Assembly (NCBI GenBank): GCA_036377415.1
Contig: DASUYK010000039.1
Coordinates: 1-64,000, forward strand
DNA from: DASUPK01 sp036377415
GTDB taxonomy: Bacteria > Actinomycetota > Thermoleophilia > Solirubrobacterales > 70-9
Length of the DNA stretch: 64,000 nucleotides
Reading direction: 5' to 3'
In this document: positions 30,962-39,650 of the stretch, piece after piece
How the letters are laid out: each line of letters begins with the position of its first letter
How positions within the stretch are numbered: position 1 is the stretch's first letter
Notes under the pieces: generated by a model
What the model was told of the DNA's origin: nothing
Database searches by the model: none
The model's input: the letters and a program-made list of their open reading frames with translations, nothing else
Program-made: the position numbers and the translations under genes

Positions 30962-33900
30962 ATGGCGAGATTCACGCCAGTCGACCCGAAGCAGTCGTTC
31001 CCCGAGCTCGAGCAGCGAGTGCTCGAGCGCTGGCGCGAGCGCGACGTCTTTCATCGCTCCCTGCGGAGCCGCGAGTCCGCGCCGCTCTGGGGGTTCTACG
31101 AGGGGCCTCCGACCGCGAACGGGCGACCCGGGTCCCAGCACGTCTTCTCCCGCGCCTTCAAGGACATCTACCCCCGCTACCGGACGATGACCGGGCACTA
31201 CGTGCCCCGGAAGGCGGGCTGGGACTGCCACGGCCTGCCGGTCGAGCTCGAGATCGAGCGGGAGCTCGGGATCTCCTCGAAGGAGGAGATCGAGGCCTAC
31301 GGGATCGCCGAGTTCAACCAGCGCTGCCGGGAATCCGTCTTTCGCTACGTCGAGGACTGGAACCGGCTCACCGAGCGGATCGGATTCTGGCTCGACCTCG
31401 ACGACCCCTACGTCACCCTGACCAACGACTACATCGAGTCGGTCTGGTGGGCGCTTCGGAGAATGTGGGATGACGGTCGCCTCTATGAGGGTCACAAGGT
31501 CGTCCCCTACTGCCCCCGCTGCGGCACCGCGCTCTCCTCGCACGAGGTCGCCCTCGGCTACCACGACGTCGAGGATCCCTCCGTCTACGTGAAGCTCCCG
31601 ATTCGCGACCCGGCCCCCAGCGACCAGATTCCCGAGTCGCCGGTGGAGCCCGGTGACAAGCTCCTGGTCTGGACGACGACCCCGTGGACCCTGATCACGA
31701 ATGCGGCGGTCGCCGCCGGCTCGCAGATCGAGTACGTCCGTGCCCGGCTCGGGGACGAGGTATTCGTCCTCGCGCGCGACCGGGTCGGGCACGCGCTCGG
31801 GGAGGAGGCGGAGGTGCTCGCGCACTTTCCCGGGGAAGCGATCGCCGGCACCTCCTACGAGCCGCCGTTTGACTACATCACCGATTACGGGCCCCGCGGC
31901 CACACCGTCCTGCTCGCCGACTTCGTCACCACCGACGAGGGCACCGGTCTGGTCCACACCGCGATCGCCTTCGGCGAGGACGACTTCCGGCTCGGCGAGC
32001 AGTACGGGATCACGCTTCAGAACCCGGTGAAGCTCGACGGGCGCTTCGATGAGCGGATCACGGACTTCCAGGGGAAGCTCGTGAAGGACGCCGACCCGGA
32101 GATCGTCGAGGCGCTCGAGCAGCGCGGCAAGCTGCTTCGCGCCGAGTCGTATCTGCACGCCTATCCGCACTGCTGGCGCTGCGACACGCCGCTCCTCTAT
32201 TACGCGAAGGCGAGTTGGTACGTGAAGACCACCGAGGTCCGCGAGCGGCTGCTCGCCGCGAACGAGGAGATCGGTTGGCACCCCGACCACATCAAGCACG
32301 GCCGCTTCGGCAAGTGGCTGGAGGGGAACGTCGACTGGGCGCTCTCCCGCGACCGCTACTGGGGGACGCCGCTGCCGATCTGGGAGTGCGACGCGTCCGG
32401 CTGCGAGGAGCGCCTCTGCGCCGGTTCGATCGCCGACGTCATCGAGCGTGGCGGCGAGGTCCCGGAGGACCTCCACCGGCCCTACATCGACGAGGTGACC
32501 TTCCCGTGCGAGGCCGAGGGCTGCGAGGGGACGATGCGCCGCGTCCTCTCGGTGATCGACGCCTGGTTCGACTCGGGCTCGATGCCCTGGGCGCAGTTCC
32601 ACTACCCGTTCGAGAACGAGGAGCTCTTCGAGCAGCGGTTTCCCGCGGACTTCATCTGCGAGGCGATCGACCAGACCCGGGGCTGGTTCTACACGCTGCT
32701 CGCCGAGGCGGTGCTCCTTTTCGACACCTCGAGCTACCGCAACGTAGTCTGCCTCGGCCTGATCCTCGATCCCGAGGGCCAGAAGATGTCGAAGAGCCGC
32801 GGCAACGTGGTCGAGCCCTGGGACGTGATCGACCGCCACGGCGCCGATGCCTTCCGCTGGTACTACTTCGCATCGCAGCAGCCCTGGGCCGGATACCACT
32901 TCTCCGTTGACACGGTCGGCGACGCGGTCCGCCACTTCCTCCTCACGCTCTGGAACACCTACTCGTTCTGGGTCACCTACGCGAACGCCTCCGGGATCGA
33001 GCCGGGAGACCTGCCCTACGTCCCCGAGTGGACGTCCCGATCCGGTGAGGCGAGCGAGCTCGACCGCTGGGCGGTCTCGCGGCTTCAGCACACCGTCGCC
33101 ACCGTCCGCGAGCAGATGGACGGCTTCGACTGCACCGCGGCCGCACGGGCGATCTCGGACTTCACCGAGGAGCTCTCGAATTGGTACGTGCGGCTCACCC
33201 GCCGCCGCTTCTGGGAGGGAGACCGCGCGGCGATCGAGACGCTTCGCTTCTGCCTCGGCGAGACGGCGAAGATGCTGGCGCCGTTCACGCCCTTCATCGC
33301 CGACGAGATCTACGCGAACCTGCTCTTCGGCGACGACCCGGCCCTGGAGGCGCCGGTCGCCGACTGGAGCGCCGAGCACCCCGACTCGGTCCATCTCTGC
33401 GACTTCCCCGAGGTCGACGACGACTTGGTCGACCCCCAGCTCGAGGACGGGATGGAGGCCGTCCGGCGCACGGTCGAGCTCGGGCGCGCCGCTCGCGCCC
33501 AGGCGAAGGTGAAGCTACGCCAGCCGCTTCGGAAGGCAGTAGTCGTCGCCTCGGACACGGAGCGGGCCGCGATCGAGCGGCTCTCGGGGGTCGTCGCCTC
33601 GGAGCTCAACGTGAAGGAGATCGACTTCGTCCACACCGAGGCGGAGCTCGTCTCCTACCGGGTGAAGCCGAACTACCGCTCGCTCGGACCGCGGTTCGGG
33701 AAGAGCATGCCCCAGGTCGCCGCCGCCGTCGAGGCGCTCGACGCGGCCGGCGTCGCCGGACGGCTCGAGGCGGGCGACGAGGTCGGGATCGCGGTGGACG
33801 GCTCCGAACACACCCTCTCCGCCGACGACATCAATCTGGTGATGGAGCCGCTCGAGGGCTACCAGGTGGAGGCGCAGGCGGGTCACGCGGTCGCCCTGGA

Positions 33901-34174
33901 GCTCGAGCTCGACGACGACCTCCGCCGCGAGGGGCTCGCGCGCGAGGTCGTCCGTGCCGTCCAGGATGCGCGAAAGCGGGCCGGCTTCGACGTCTCCGAC
34001 CGGATCTCGCTCGAGCTCCGCGGCGACGACGACCTCCTCGCCGCCGCCCGCGAGCACGAGTCCTACATCGCCGGCGAGACCCTCGCGACCTCGGTCGCCT
34101 TCGGAGGCGGCGAGGGCGGCGAACAGGCGACGATCGAGGGGCGCGAGCTGCTGATCAGCGTCACCAAGGCCTGA
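30962..34174 (+). CDS. ileS: Isoleucyl-tRNA synthetase
   Basis: IleS charges tRNA(Ile) with isoleucine. At 1070 residues it is the longer, eukaryote-like (type 2) form. The HIGH-equivalent region reads PTANGRPGSQHVFSRAFKD, and the KMSKS loop is intact (QKMSKSRGN). The editing domain with FVTTDEGTGLVHTAIAFGEDD and the anticodon-binding region follow. Zinc-type Cys clusters occur at CPRCGTALSSHE and CHCWRCDTPL-like sites. Type 2 enzymes are typically naturally mupirocin-tolerant. No T-box riboswitch leader is visible. The HAD gene abuts its stop codon. Confidence 0.96.
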   Translation: MARFTPVDPKQSFPELEQRVLERWRERDVFHRSLRSRESAPLWGFYEGPPTANGRPGSQHVFSRAFKDIYPRYRTMTGHYVPRKAGWDCHGLPVELEIERELGISSKEEIEAYGIAEFNQRCRESVFRYVEDWNRLTERIGFWLDLDDPYVTLTNDYIESVWWALRRMWDDGRLYEGHKVVPYCPRCGTALSSHEVALGYHDVEDPSVYVKLPIRDPAPSDQIPESPVEPGDKLLVWTTTPWTLITNAAVAAGSQIEYVRARLGDEVFVLARDRVGHALGEEAEVLAHFPGEAIAGTSYEPPFDYITDYGPRGHTVLLADFVTTDEGTGLVHTAIAFGEDDFRLGEQYGITLQNPVKLDGRFDERITDFQGKLVKDADPEIVEALEQRGKLLRAESYLHAYPHCWRCDTPLLYYAKASWYVKTTEVRERLLAANEEIGWHPDHIKHGRFGKWLEGNVDWALSRDRYWGTPLPIWECDASGCEERLCAGSIADVIERGGEVPEDLHRPYIDEVTFPCEAEGCEGTMRRVLSVIDAWFDSGSMPWAQFHYPFENEELFEQRFPADFICEAIDQTRGWFYTLLAEAVLLFDTSSYRNVVCLGLILDPEGQKMSKSRGNVVEPWDVIDRHGADAFRWYYFASQQPWAGYHFSVDTVGDAVRHFLLTLWNTYSFWVTYANASGIEPGDLPYVPEWTSRSGEASELDRWAVSRLQHTVATVREQMDGFDCTAAARAISDFTEELSNWYVRLTRRRFWEGDRAAIETLRFCLGETAKMLAPFTPFIADEIYANLLFGDDPALEAPVADWSAEHPDSVHLCDFPEVDDDLVDPQLEDGMEAVRRTVELGRAARAQAKVKLRQPLRKAVVVASDTERAAIERLSGVVASELNVKEIDFVHTEAELVSYRVKPNYRSLGPRFGKSMPQVAAAVEALDAAGVAGRLEAGDEVGIAVDGSEHTLSADDINLVMEPLEGYQVEAQAGHAVALELELDDDLRREGLAREVVRAVQDARKRAGFDVSDRISLELRGDDDLLAAAREHESYIAGETLATSVAFGGGEGGEQATIEGRELLISVTKA

Positions 34175-34870
34175 GTGTCGCTCCGTTCGCAGGCCGGACC
34201 GGGGATCGCCGCCGTCGTCTTCGACCTGGATGGGGTGCTGATCGACTCCGAGCTCGTCTGGGCCGAGGTCAAGAGAAGCGTCGCCGAGGAGGCAGGTGGG
34301 CACTGGCACGTGAACGCCCAGCGGGAGATGCTGGGAATGAGCTCGCTCGAGTGGTCGAGCTACATGCGCGATCGGCTCGGGGTATCGATGGATCCCGACC
34401 GGATCTCGTCGGCGGTCGCTGAGCGGGTCGCGACCCGGTACCGCAGGGAGCTCCCCTTGCTTCCCGGCGCCGTCGAGGCCGTTCGTTCCCTCGCGCCGTC
34501 CTGGCCGCTGGCGGTCGCATCCTCGGCGAACCGCTCGCTGATCGACCTGGTGGTGGAGCTCGCCGGCCTCGCCGACGCCTTCCAGGCGACCGTCTCCTCC
34601 GAGGAGGTAGGGCGCGGGAAGCCCGCGCCCGACGTCTACCTCGAAGCGGCCAGGTTGCTGGCCGTGGACCCCGTCGCCTGCGCCGCGGTTGAGGACACCG
34701 CCAACGGGATCCGCTCGGCGCATGCGGCCGGGATGGCGGTGATCGCGATCCCCAACCGCGACTTCCCGCCAGAACCCGAGGCGCTTCGCCTTGCCTCGCG
34801 GGTGCTCGACTCGCTCACCGAGCTGACACCCGGCCTGCTCGCCAGGTTCGTCAGCGAGCAGACCCTCTGA
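34175..34870 (+). CDS. HAD family hydrolase (beta-phosphoglucomutase-like)
   Basis: The 231 residues show the HAD motifs: VVFDLDGVLIDSE (nucleophile Asp and acid Asp), SSANRS (motif II), GKPAPDVYLEAARLL (Lys of motif III) and VEDTANGIRSAHAAGM (motif IV). The cap is the alpha-helical type of the phosphatase/phosphoglucomutase subfamily. The substrate is likely a small phosphorylated metabolite but is not identifiable. GTG follows the ileS stop without a gap, so it is cotranscribed. Its 3' end overlaps the convergent reductase gene by 20 nt. Confidence 0.9.
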   Translation: MSLRSQAGPGIAAVVFDLDGVLIDSELVWAEVKRSVAEEAGGHWHVNAQREMLGMSSLEWSSYMRDRLGVSMDPDRISSAVAERVATRYRRELPLLPGAVEAVRSLAPSWPLAVASSANRSLIDLVVELAGLADAFQATVSSEEVGRGKPAPDVYLEAARLLAVDPVACAAVEDTANGIRSAHAAGMAVIAIPNRDFPPEPEALRLASRVLDSLTELTPGLLARFVSEQTL

Positions 34871-35423
34871 CGTCATAGCTCAGCCCGACCATCCCGCTCG
34901 AGAACGTACGGGCTCCGGTGAGCTGCATCGGCCCGCCCGGCAGCCGGGTGTTGAAGAGCGGCTTCCCGGAGCCGAGCACGACGGGGACGAGCGTCACCTC
35001 CACGCGGTCGAGCAGGCCGTGGTCGGCGAATTGGGAGGCGACGTTGCCGCCGCCGACGATCCACAGGTCCCATTCGCCTGCGGCATCGAGCATCTCGTCG
35101 ATCAGCTCAGGCACCTCGGCCTCGACGACACGGACATCGACCTCCTCGTCCTCGGGCTGAGAAAGCTGGCGCGAGCTGAGCACCCATGTCGGCTTGCCCC
35201 GATAGGGCCACCCGCGGCCATGCGCGAGGATCCACTCGTAGGTGACCGACCCCATCACAAGGGCTCCGATCCCCTCGTAGAAACTCTGGTACCCGCCCAT
35301 GTCCTCGGCGGAGTCCGCTCCCTCGAACGTGCCCTCGTACTGGAGCAGCCAGTCCAGGGAGTCGTCGGACTCGGCGATGTAGCCGTCGAGGCTGGCGGCG
35401 CAGTAGTAGCGGACGAGGCTCAT
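34851..35423 (-). CDS. Dihydrofolate reductase-like (RibD C-terminal) family protein
   Basis: The 190 residues start RYYCAASLDGYIAESDDSLDWL, the family opening, and contain WVLSSRQL, IWIVGGGNVASQF (nucleotide-binding Gly-rich turn) and a C-terminal strand. It is in the broad RibD_C/DfrA-like group of NADPH-dependent reductases with no assigned substrate; true folate DHFR residues are not evident. A TAGAGT box ends 6 nt before ATG. RidA and thioredoxin genes lie upstream on the same strand. Confidence 0.88.
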   Translation of the reverse strand: MSLVRYYCAASLDGYIAESDDSLDWLLQYEGTFEGADSAEDMGGYQSFYEGIGALVMGSVTYEWILAHGRGWPYRGKPTWVLSSRQLSQPEDEEVDVRVVEAEVPELIDEMLDAAGEWDLWIVGGGNVASQFADHGLLDRVEVTLVPVVLGSGKPLFNTRLPGGPMQLTGARTFSSGMVGLSYDVRGSAR

Positions 35424-35429
35424 GCGCTC

Positions 35430-35435
35430 ACTCTA
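35430..35435 (-). promoter_or_regulatory. -10 box of the DHFR-like gene
   Basis: TAGAGT on the minus strand, 6 nt before ATG 35423. Confidence 0.5.
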
Positions 35436-35455
35436 GGCAGGAGGCGGGCAGACCC

Positions 35456-35842
35456 CTATCCGATCAGCGCCTCCGCCTCGATCTCGACCTTCCACCGCGG
35501 GTCGAGCAGGCCGGCGACGACCACCATCGTCGACACGGGGCGGACGGCGCCGAGCACCGCGGCGTGGGCCCGCCCCACCGCTTCGGCATCTCCCGCGGCG
35601 GTGATGAACATTCTCGTACGCACCACGTCCTCCGTACGGGCGCCCGCCTCCGCGAGCGCCTCGAGGATGATCTCGAGGCACCTGCGCGCCTGCTTCTCGG
35701 GATCCGGATCACATGAGCCGTCGGGCAGGACCGGGGCCGTCCCCGACACGAGCACTCGATCTCCGACGCGGAGGGCGCGGCAGAATCCGACCGTCGGCTC
35801 CCAGGAGGAGCCTGAGCTGACCCGGTGACGCTCCGGGCTCAC
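35456..35842 (-). CDS. RidA family protein
   Basis: The 128-residue protein belongs to the RidA/YjgF/UK114 family. It has VLVSGTAP near residue 31, RCLEIILEALAEAGA, VRTRMFITAAGDAEAV with the conserved Arg (position near 75), and a C-terminal KVEIEAEALIG in place of the usual I-E-I-E-A-I-A. RidA hydrolyses reactive enamine/imine intermediates from PLP enzymes. The GTG start is 15 nt after the thioredoxin stop, suggesting one transcript. Confidence 0.9.
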   Translation of the reverse strand: MSPERHRVSSGSSWEPTVGFCRALRVGDRVLVSGTAPVLPDGSCDPDPEKQARRCLEIILEALAEAGARTEDVVRTRMFITAAGDAEAVGRAHAAVLGAVRPVSTMVVVAGLLDPRWKVEIEAEALIG

Positions 35843-35857
35843 GCCTATCGAGTCGCT

Positions 35858-36184
35858 CTACGCGAGGACCGGCTCCAGCTCCTGCTCGAGCCGCGCCTTC
35901 GGCCTCGCGCCGACCAAGCGGGTCGCCACCTCGCCCCCTTTGAAGACGATCAACGTCGGGATCGAGAGAACCTCGTACTTCGCGGCGGTCTGCGGGTTCT
36001 CGTCCGTGTTCAGACTGACGATCGTGAGGTCATCGCGCTCGGAATCGATCTCCTCCAGGACGGGGTGGACGACGCGGCAGGGACCGCACCAGGGAGCCCA
36101 GAAGTCGACGAGCACCGGCCTGTCGGCCTCGAGGACGTCGGACTGGAAGGTGGCGTCGGTTACCTCGTTGAGCTTGCCCGGCAC
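35858..36184 (-). CDS. trxA: Thioredoxin
   Basis: A 108-residue classical thioredoxin with the active site FWAPWCGPCRVVHP (Cys pair near residues 33 and 36), the cis-Pro loop SIPTLIVFKGG, and an N-terminal Asp (VLVDFW). It is cytosolic and reduces protein disulfides. GTG start with AGGAGAGG 7 nt upstream, so it is translated from a leadered mRNA unlike most genes here. No thioredoxin reductase gene is adjacent. Confidence 0.95.
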   Translation of the reverse strand: MPGKLNEVTDATFQSDVLEADRPVLVDFWAPWCGPCRVVHPVLEEIDSERDDLTIVSLNTDENPQTAAKYEVLSIPTLIVFKGGEVATRLVGARPKARLEQELEPVLA

Positions 36185-36216
36185 TATCGATCCTCTCCTG
36201 TCGTGGTTGAAGATCT

Positions 36217-36233
36217 GAACCGTGTCTCGGTTC
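36217..36233. promoter_or_regulatory. Inverted repeat in the trxA leader
   Basis: GAACCG and CGGTTC around 5 nt. It lies between the candidate -10 and the trxA Shine-Dalgarno, so it could be an operator or an RNA hairpin. Confidence 0.35.
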
Positions 36234-36246
36234 GGACTCTAGGGTT

Positions 36247-36252
36247 ACTATA
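36247..36252 (-). promoter_or_regulatory. Candidate -10 box of trxA
   Basis: TATAGT on the minus strand, 62 nt before the GTG. No good -35 is seen. A second hexamer (TAGAGT) follows downstream in the leader. Confidence 0.35.
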
Positions 36253-36319
36253 CAAAGTGAAGCAAGTCCCTCCGCCGGCTCGGCGAGGAGGGGCCAAGCA
36301 TAGTCCCGGGTTGCCCGCC

Positions 36320-37036
36320 TCACCACCGCCTGAATCGCATCGCCGGCACCCGCCAGATCGCCTCGGCGACGATCGCCTTGCTCATCTTCGAGCTTCCCTC
36401 GCGGCGATCTCGGAAGACGATCGGGACCTCGACGACGCGGAAACCCAACTCGAGCGCCCGGTAGGTCGTCTCGACCTGAAACGCGTAGCCCCGTGCCTCG
36501 ATCGAGCCGAGATCGATCGCCTCGAGGACCTCCCGCCGGAAGCACTTGAAGCCGCCGGTGAGGTCGCGGACGGGCAGCCGGAGAGCGATCCGAGCGTACG
36601 CGCTGCCCCCCCGGCTGATGAAACGCCGCACCGGACCCCAGTCGGTCACGCCGCCTCCCTCGACATAGCGGGAGCCGATCGCCAAATCGGCGTTCTCGGT
36701 CGCAGCGATCAGCCCGGGGAGATAGGCGGGATCGTGGGAGAAGTCCGCGTCCATCTCGATTATTCGCTCCGCGCCTGCATCGAGCGCAATCCGGAACCCT
36801 GCCAGGTAGGCGGGGCCGAGTCCCTCCTTCCGCTCGCGGTGGAGCACCCTGATCCGCTCGTTCGCCGCCGCGAGCCGGTCGGCGATCTCGCCGGTGCCGT
36901 CGGGGGAGTTGTCGTCGACGACCAGGACGCTGCCGGTCGCAGGCAGTTGTTCCAGCACCGCGTCGGCGATCCGCTCGAGGTTCTCGGCCTCGTCGTAGGT
37001 GGGGAGGATCACCCAGGCTGCGGGGGTCTCGGGCAT
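36320..37036 (-). CDS. Polyprenol monophosphomannose synthase (GT2, DPM1-like)
   Basis: The enzyme transfers mannose from GDP-mannose to polyprenol phosphate, making the lipid donor for extracellular mannosyltransferases. The 238 residues are a single GT2 domain: ILPTYDEAENLERI, VVDDNSPDGTGEIAD, and the metal-binding EMDADFSHDPAYLPGL. There is no C-terminal membrane domain, as in mycobacterial Ppm1 catalytic units. It could supply the GT87-type mannosyltransferase at 52260. A TATCGT box lies 6 nt before ATG. Confidence 0.9.
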   Translation of the reverse strand: MPETPAAWVILPTYDEAENLERIADAVLEQLPATGSVLVVDDNSPDGTGEIADRLAAANERIRVLHRERKEGLGPAYLAGFRIALDAGAERIIEMDADFSHDPAYLPGLIAATENADLAIGSRYVEGGGVTDWGPVRRFISRGGSAYARIALRLPVRDLTGGFKCFRREVLEAIDLGSIEARGYAFQVETTYRALELGFRVVEVPIVFRDRREGSSKMSKAIVAEAIWRVPAMRFRRW

Positions 37037-37042
37037 CCCGCG

Positions 37043-37048
37043 ACGATA
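37043..37048 (-). promoter_or_regulatory. -10 box of the polyprenol-mannose synthase gene
   Basis: TATCGT on the minus strand, 6 nt before ATG 37036. Confidence 0.4.
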
Positions 37049-37091
37049 TCCGCGTGCTGGGGCGGGCGGATGCTCCGGTCAAGCCGCAGGC

Positions 37092-37097
37092 TAGCTT
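37092..37097 (+). promoter_or_regulatory. -10 box of polX
   Basis: TAGCTT, 6 nt before ATG 37104. Confidence 0.5.
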
Positions 37098-37103
37098 TGG
37101 GGA

Positions 37104-38840
37104 ATGCGCAACGCCGAGATTGCAGCGGCTCTCCGGGAGCTCGGGATCCTCTACGAGCTCGACGGGGCGGACCGCTACCGGGTGCTCGCCTACAAGGAGG
37201 CTGCCCGGACGGTGGCCCAGAGCCCGATCTCGGTCGAGCAGCTCGCCGAGGAAGGGCGACTGACCGAGCTGCCGGCGATCGGGAAGACCCTGGCGGAGAA
37301 GATCGAGACGCTGATCGAGACGGGGAGCATCCCCTCCGCCGACAAGCTGAAGGCGAAGTTCCCGGCGACGCTCGTAGAGGTGACCCGGGTCCCCGGGCTC
37401 GGAGCGAAGACCGCGCGGCGGATCTACGACGAGGTCGGCGTCGAGAACCTGATGCAGCTCAAGGAGGCCGCCGAGCAGGGGCGGCTCGCCGGGATCCGGG
37501 GCCTCGGCGCGAGGACCGAGGAGAACATCCTCTCCTCGCTCGAGGGAGTGACCGAGGACGGAATTGGCGAGCGGCTCCTGCTCTCCCACGTCCTCCCGAT
37601 CGGCGATGAGATCTGCAGCGACCTGAAAGAACTTGGTGTCGCGAACCGGGTCGAGCTGGCGGGCTCCGCGCGGCGCTGGGCGGAGACCTGCAAGGACCTC
37701 GACCTGATCGCGACGACCGACGACCCGGCCGCTCTCGCGGAGGCGCTTGCCACCCACGGCCTCTCGGCGGAGACCCGCCGCGGCGGGGACGCGGCCGCCA
37801 GCGTCCTCACCCACTCGGGGCTGCAAGTCGACCTGCGCATCGGCACCGAGGAGACGTTCGGCAACCTGGTCCAGCACTTCACCGGCTCGGCGGCCCACAA
37901 CGTCCAGCTCCGGGAGCGGGCGCTGGCGCGCGGTCTCTCGGTCAGCGAGAACGGCGTTGCCAAGGTGGAAGGCAGGAAGGTCCACAAGTTCGCCGACGAG
38001 TCCGGCGTCTACGAGCTGCTCGGGCTTCCCTACATCGAGCCGGAGCTGCGGGAGGGCAGGGGCGAGATCGAGGCTGGGGAGACCGGGGAGCTGCCCGATC
38101 TGGTGACGGTCGAAGACATCCGAGGCGACCTCCACTGTCACACCACGCTCTCCGATGGCCGGAATTCGCTGGAGGAGATGGCCGAGGCGGCGCAGCGGCG
38201 CGGCTATGCCTACCTCGCGGTAACCGACCACTCGGCATCGCACGGGTTCGGCAACGACGTCAGCGCGAGTCAGCTCGCGCGGCGAATCGAGGAGATTCGG
38301 GTTTGGAACGAGTCCGGGCCCCGGGGCTTCCGCCTGCTCGCCGGTTCGGAGGTCAACATCGGCACTGATGGCTCCCTCGACTATCCGGACGAGCTCCTCG
38401 CGGAGCTCGACTGGGTGGTGGCGAGCGTCCACACTTCCTTCGCGATCTCCGAGAAGGCGATGACCGAGCGCGTGATCGCCGCGATGGAGCACCCGCTCGT
38501 CGACTGCATCGGCCATCTCACCGGGCGGCTGCTGCTGCGCCGCGAGCCCTACGGCATCGACATCGAGCGGATCGCCGAGGCTGCGGCCCGGACCGGGACG
38601 ATGCTGGAGATCAACGGCAACCCGAACCGGCGCGACCTGAACGAGGGCCATGCCAAGCTCGCCGCGGAGGCAGCGGTGCGGATCGTCTGCAACACCGATG
38701 CCCACGGCAGCGACACGCTGGAGAACATGAAGTACTCGGTGGCGACCGCGCGGCGCGCCTGGCTGAGCGCGGATCAGGTCGCGAACACCCGCGCGTGGCG
38801 GAGCTTCGCGCCGCTCCGCAAGCGAGTGAGGAGGAACTAG
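37104..38840 (+). CDS. polX: DNA polymerase/3'-5' exonuclease PolX
   Basis: Family X repair polymerase of 578 residues. The N-terminal helix-hairpin-helix region reads LPAIGKTLAEKIETLIETG and VPGLGAKTARRIYDEVG. The polymerase palm has LAGSARRWAETCKDLDLIA (catalytic Asp pair). The C-terminal PHP domain, which provides 3'-5' exonuclease activity, has DLHCHTTLSDG, VTDHSASHG and a late CNTDAHGSD. It fills short gaps in base excision repair. The stop codon directly abuts the TetR stop on the other strand. Confidence 0.95.
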   Translation: MRNAEIAAALRELGILYELDGADRYRVLAYKEAARTVAQSPISVEQLAEEGRLTELPAIGKTLAEKIETLIETGSIPSADKLKAKFPATLVEVTRVPGLGAKTARRIYDEVGVENLMQLKEAAEQGRLAGIRGLGARTEENILSSLEGVTEDGIGERLLLSHVLPIGDEICSDLKELGVANRVELAGSARRWAETCKDLDLIATTDDPAALAEALATHGLSAETRRGGDAAASVLTHSGLQVDLRIGTEETFGNLVQHFTGSAAHNVQLRERALARGLSVSENGVAKVEGRKVHKFADESGVYELLGLPYIEPELREGRGEIEAGETGELPDLVTVEDIRGDLHCHTTLSDGRNSLEEMAEAAQRRGYAYLAVTDHSASHGFGNDVSASQLARRIEEIRVWNESGPRGFRLLAGSEVNIGTDGSLDYPDELLAELDWVVASVHTSFAISEKAMTERVIAAMEHPLVDCIGHLTGRLLLRREPYGIDIERIAEAAARTGTMLEINGNPNRRDLNEGHAKLAAEAAVRIVCNTDAHGSDTLENMKYSVATARRAWLSADQVANTRAWRSFAPLRKRVRRN

Positions 38841-39461
38841 TTAGACGATCGCCTTCGGCAGCTTGCCGCTGCCCGGTGCGCGAAGGCCGTCGAGGATGAT
38901 CTCGACCAGTCTCGGCCAGCGGCCAGTGCCGGGGCCGTCCTCAACCTGCGTGATCCGGCCAACCCCGCAGGCGATCATCGGAACGTCCTCCCACTCGACA
39001 TCCCCGCGCAGCTCGCCCGACCGCTGTGCCCGCTTGACCAGCTTGTCGCAGAGCTCAGGGAGCCCGGCGGCCTCCGCCGCGGCGCCCATCACGTCCGGGC
39101 GGGAGCCCATCACCTCGCAGAGGCCGCGGTCCTCCGCCTGGATCTCGGCGGAGAATTGGATGAACTCGCTGAACCCGGCCCAGGCGTCCTCGGCCTCGAG
39201 GGACTCTCGCCCCTTCTCCGCGAGCCGCTCGAAACGCTCCTCGGCGAGGGCTGCGATCAGGTCCTCCTTGGCCGGGAAGTGACGGTAGACCGTCCCGACG
39301 CCCACCTTCGCGGCCTTGGCGACGTCGGGCATCTGCGCGTCGAGGCCCTGGTCGGCGAACAGCTTCTTGGCCGCCGCGATCACCGCTTCGCGGTTGCGGC
39401 GAGCGTCGGCCCGGAGCAAGGGGCCCGCTGCCGGTGGGTCGAGTTCTGTGACGTTGCTCAT
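38841..39461 (-). CDS. TetR family transcriptional regulator
   Basis: The 206-residue protein has the TetR helix-turn-helix at residues 20-70 (EAVIAAAKKLFADQG, MPDVAKAAKVGVGTVYRHFPAKEDL) and an alpha-helical ligand domain. It diverges from an MFS efflux gene whose promoter contains two inverted repeats; I infer that it represses that gene and perhaps itself until a toxic ligand binds. ATG 39461 is preferred to the upstream TTG-type start because the weak AAAGGGCGAAGA lies just before it. Confidence 0.9.
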   Translation of the reverse strand: MSNVTELDPPAAGPLLRADARRNREAVIAAAKKLFADQGLDAQMPDVAKAAKVGVGTVYRHFPAKEDLIAALAEERFERLAEKGRESLEAEDAWAGFSEFIQFSAEIQAEDRGLCEVMGSRPDVMGAAAEAAGLPELCDKLVKRAQRSGELRGDVEWEDVPMIACGVGRITQVEDGPGTGRWPRLVEIILDGLRAPGSGKLPKAIV

Positions 39462-39488
39462 TCTTCGCCCTTTGTCGCCTGGGGGATC

Positions 39489-39517
39489 CTGCAAACGGAA
39501 TCGAAATTCCGTATAGT
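39489..39517 (+). promoter_or_regulatory. Promoter of the MFS efflux gene
   Basis: CTGCAA (39489-39494) and TATAGT (39512-39517) with a 17-nt spacer. The first TetR-type operator fills the spacer. The leader is about 125 nt. Confidence 0.5.
39495..39512. promoter_or_regulatory. Probable TetR operator 1
   Basis: Perfect inverted repeat ACGGAAT-N4-ATTCCGT lying exactly between the -35 and -10 of the MFS promoter. Confidence 0.6.
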
Positions 39518-39529
39518 TTCAACCGAAAC

Positions 39530-39545
39530 CGGAATTCATGTTCCG
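39530..39545. promoter_or_regulatory. Probable TetR operator 2
   Basis: CGGAA-N6-TTCCG, the same half-site as operator 1, located just downstream of the predicted transcription start. Confidence 0.5.
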
Positions 39546-39650
39546 ATTGTTAAGAAGCATAGCTCACCTGTCCATCCGAACGCCACTCGTTCGTCGTTAG
39601 GGCAGGAGGCGGCAACGGGGCCGCCGCGACAGAGGGAAAAGGAGCCAGAG

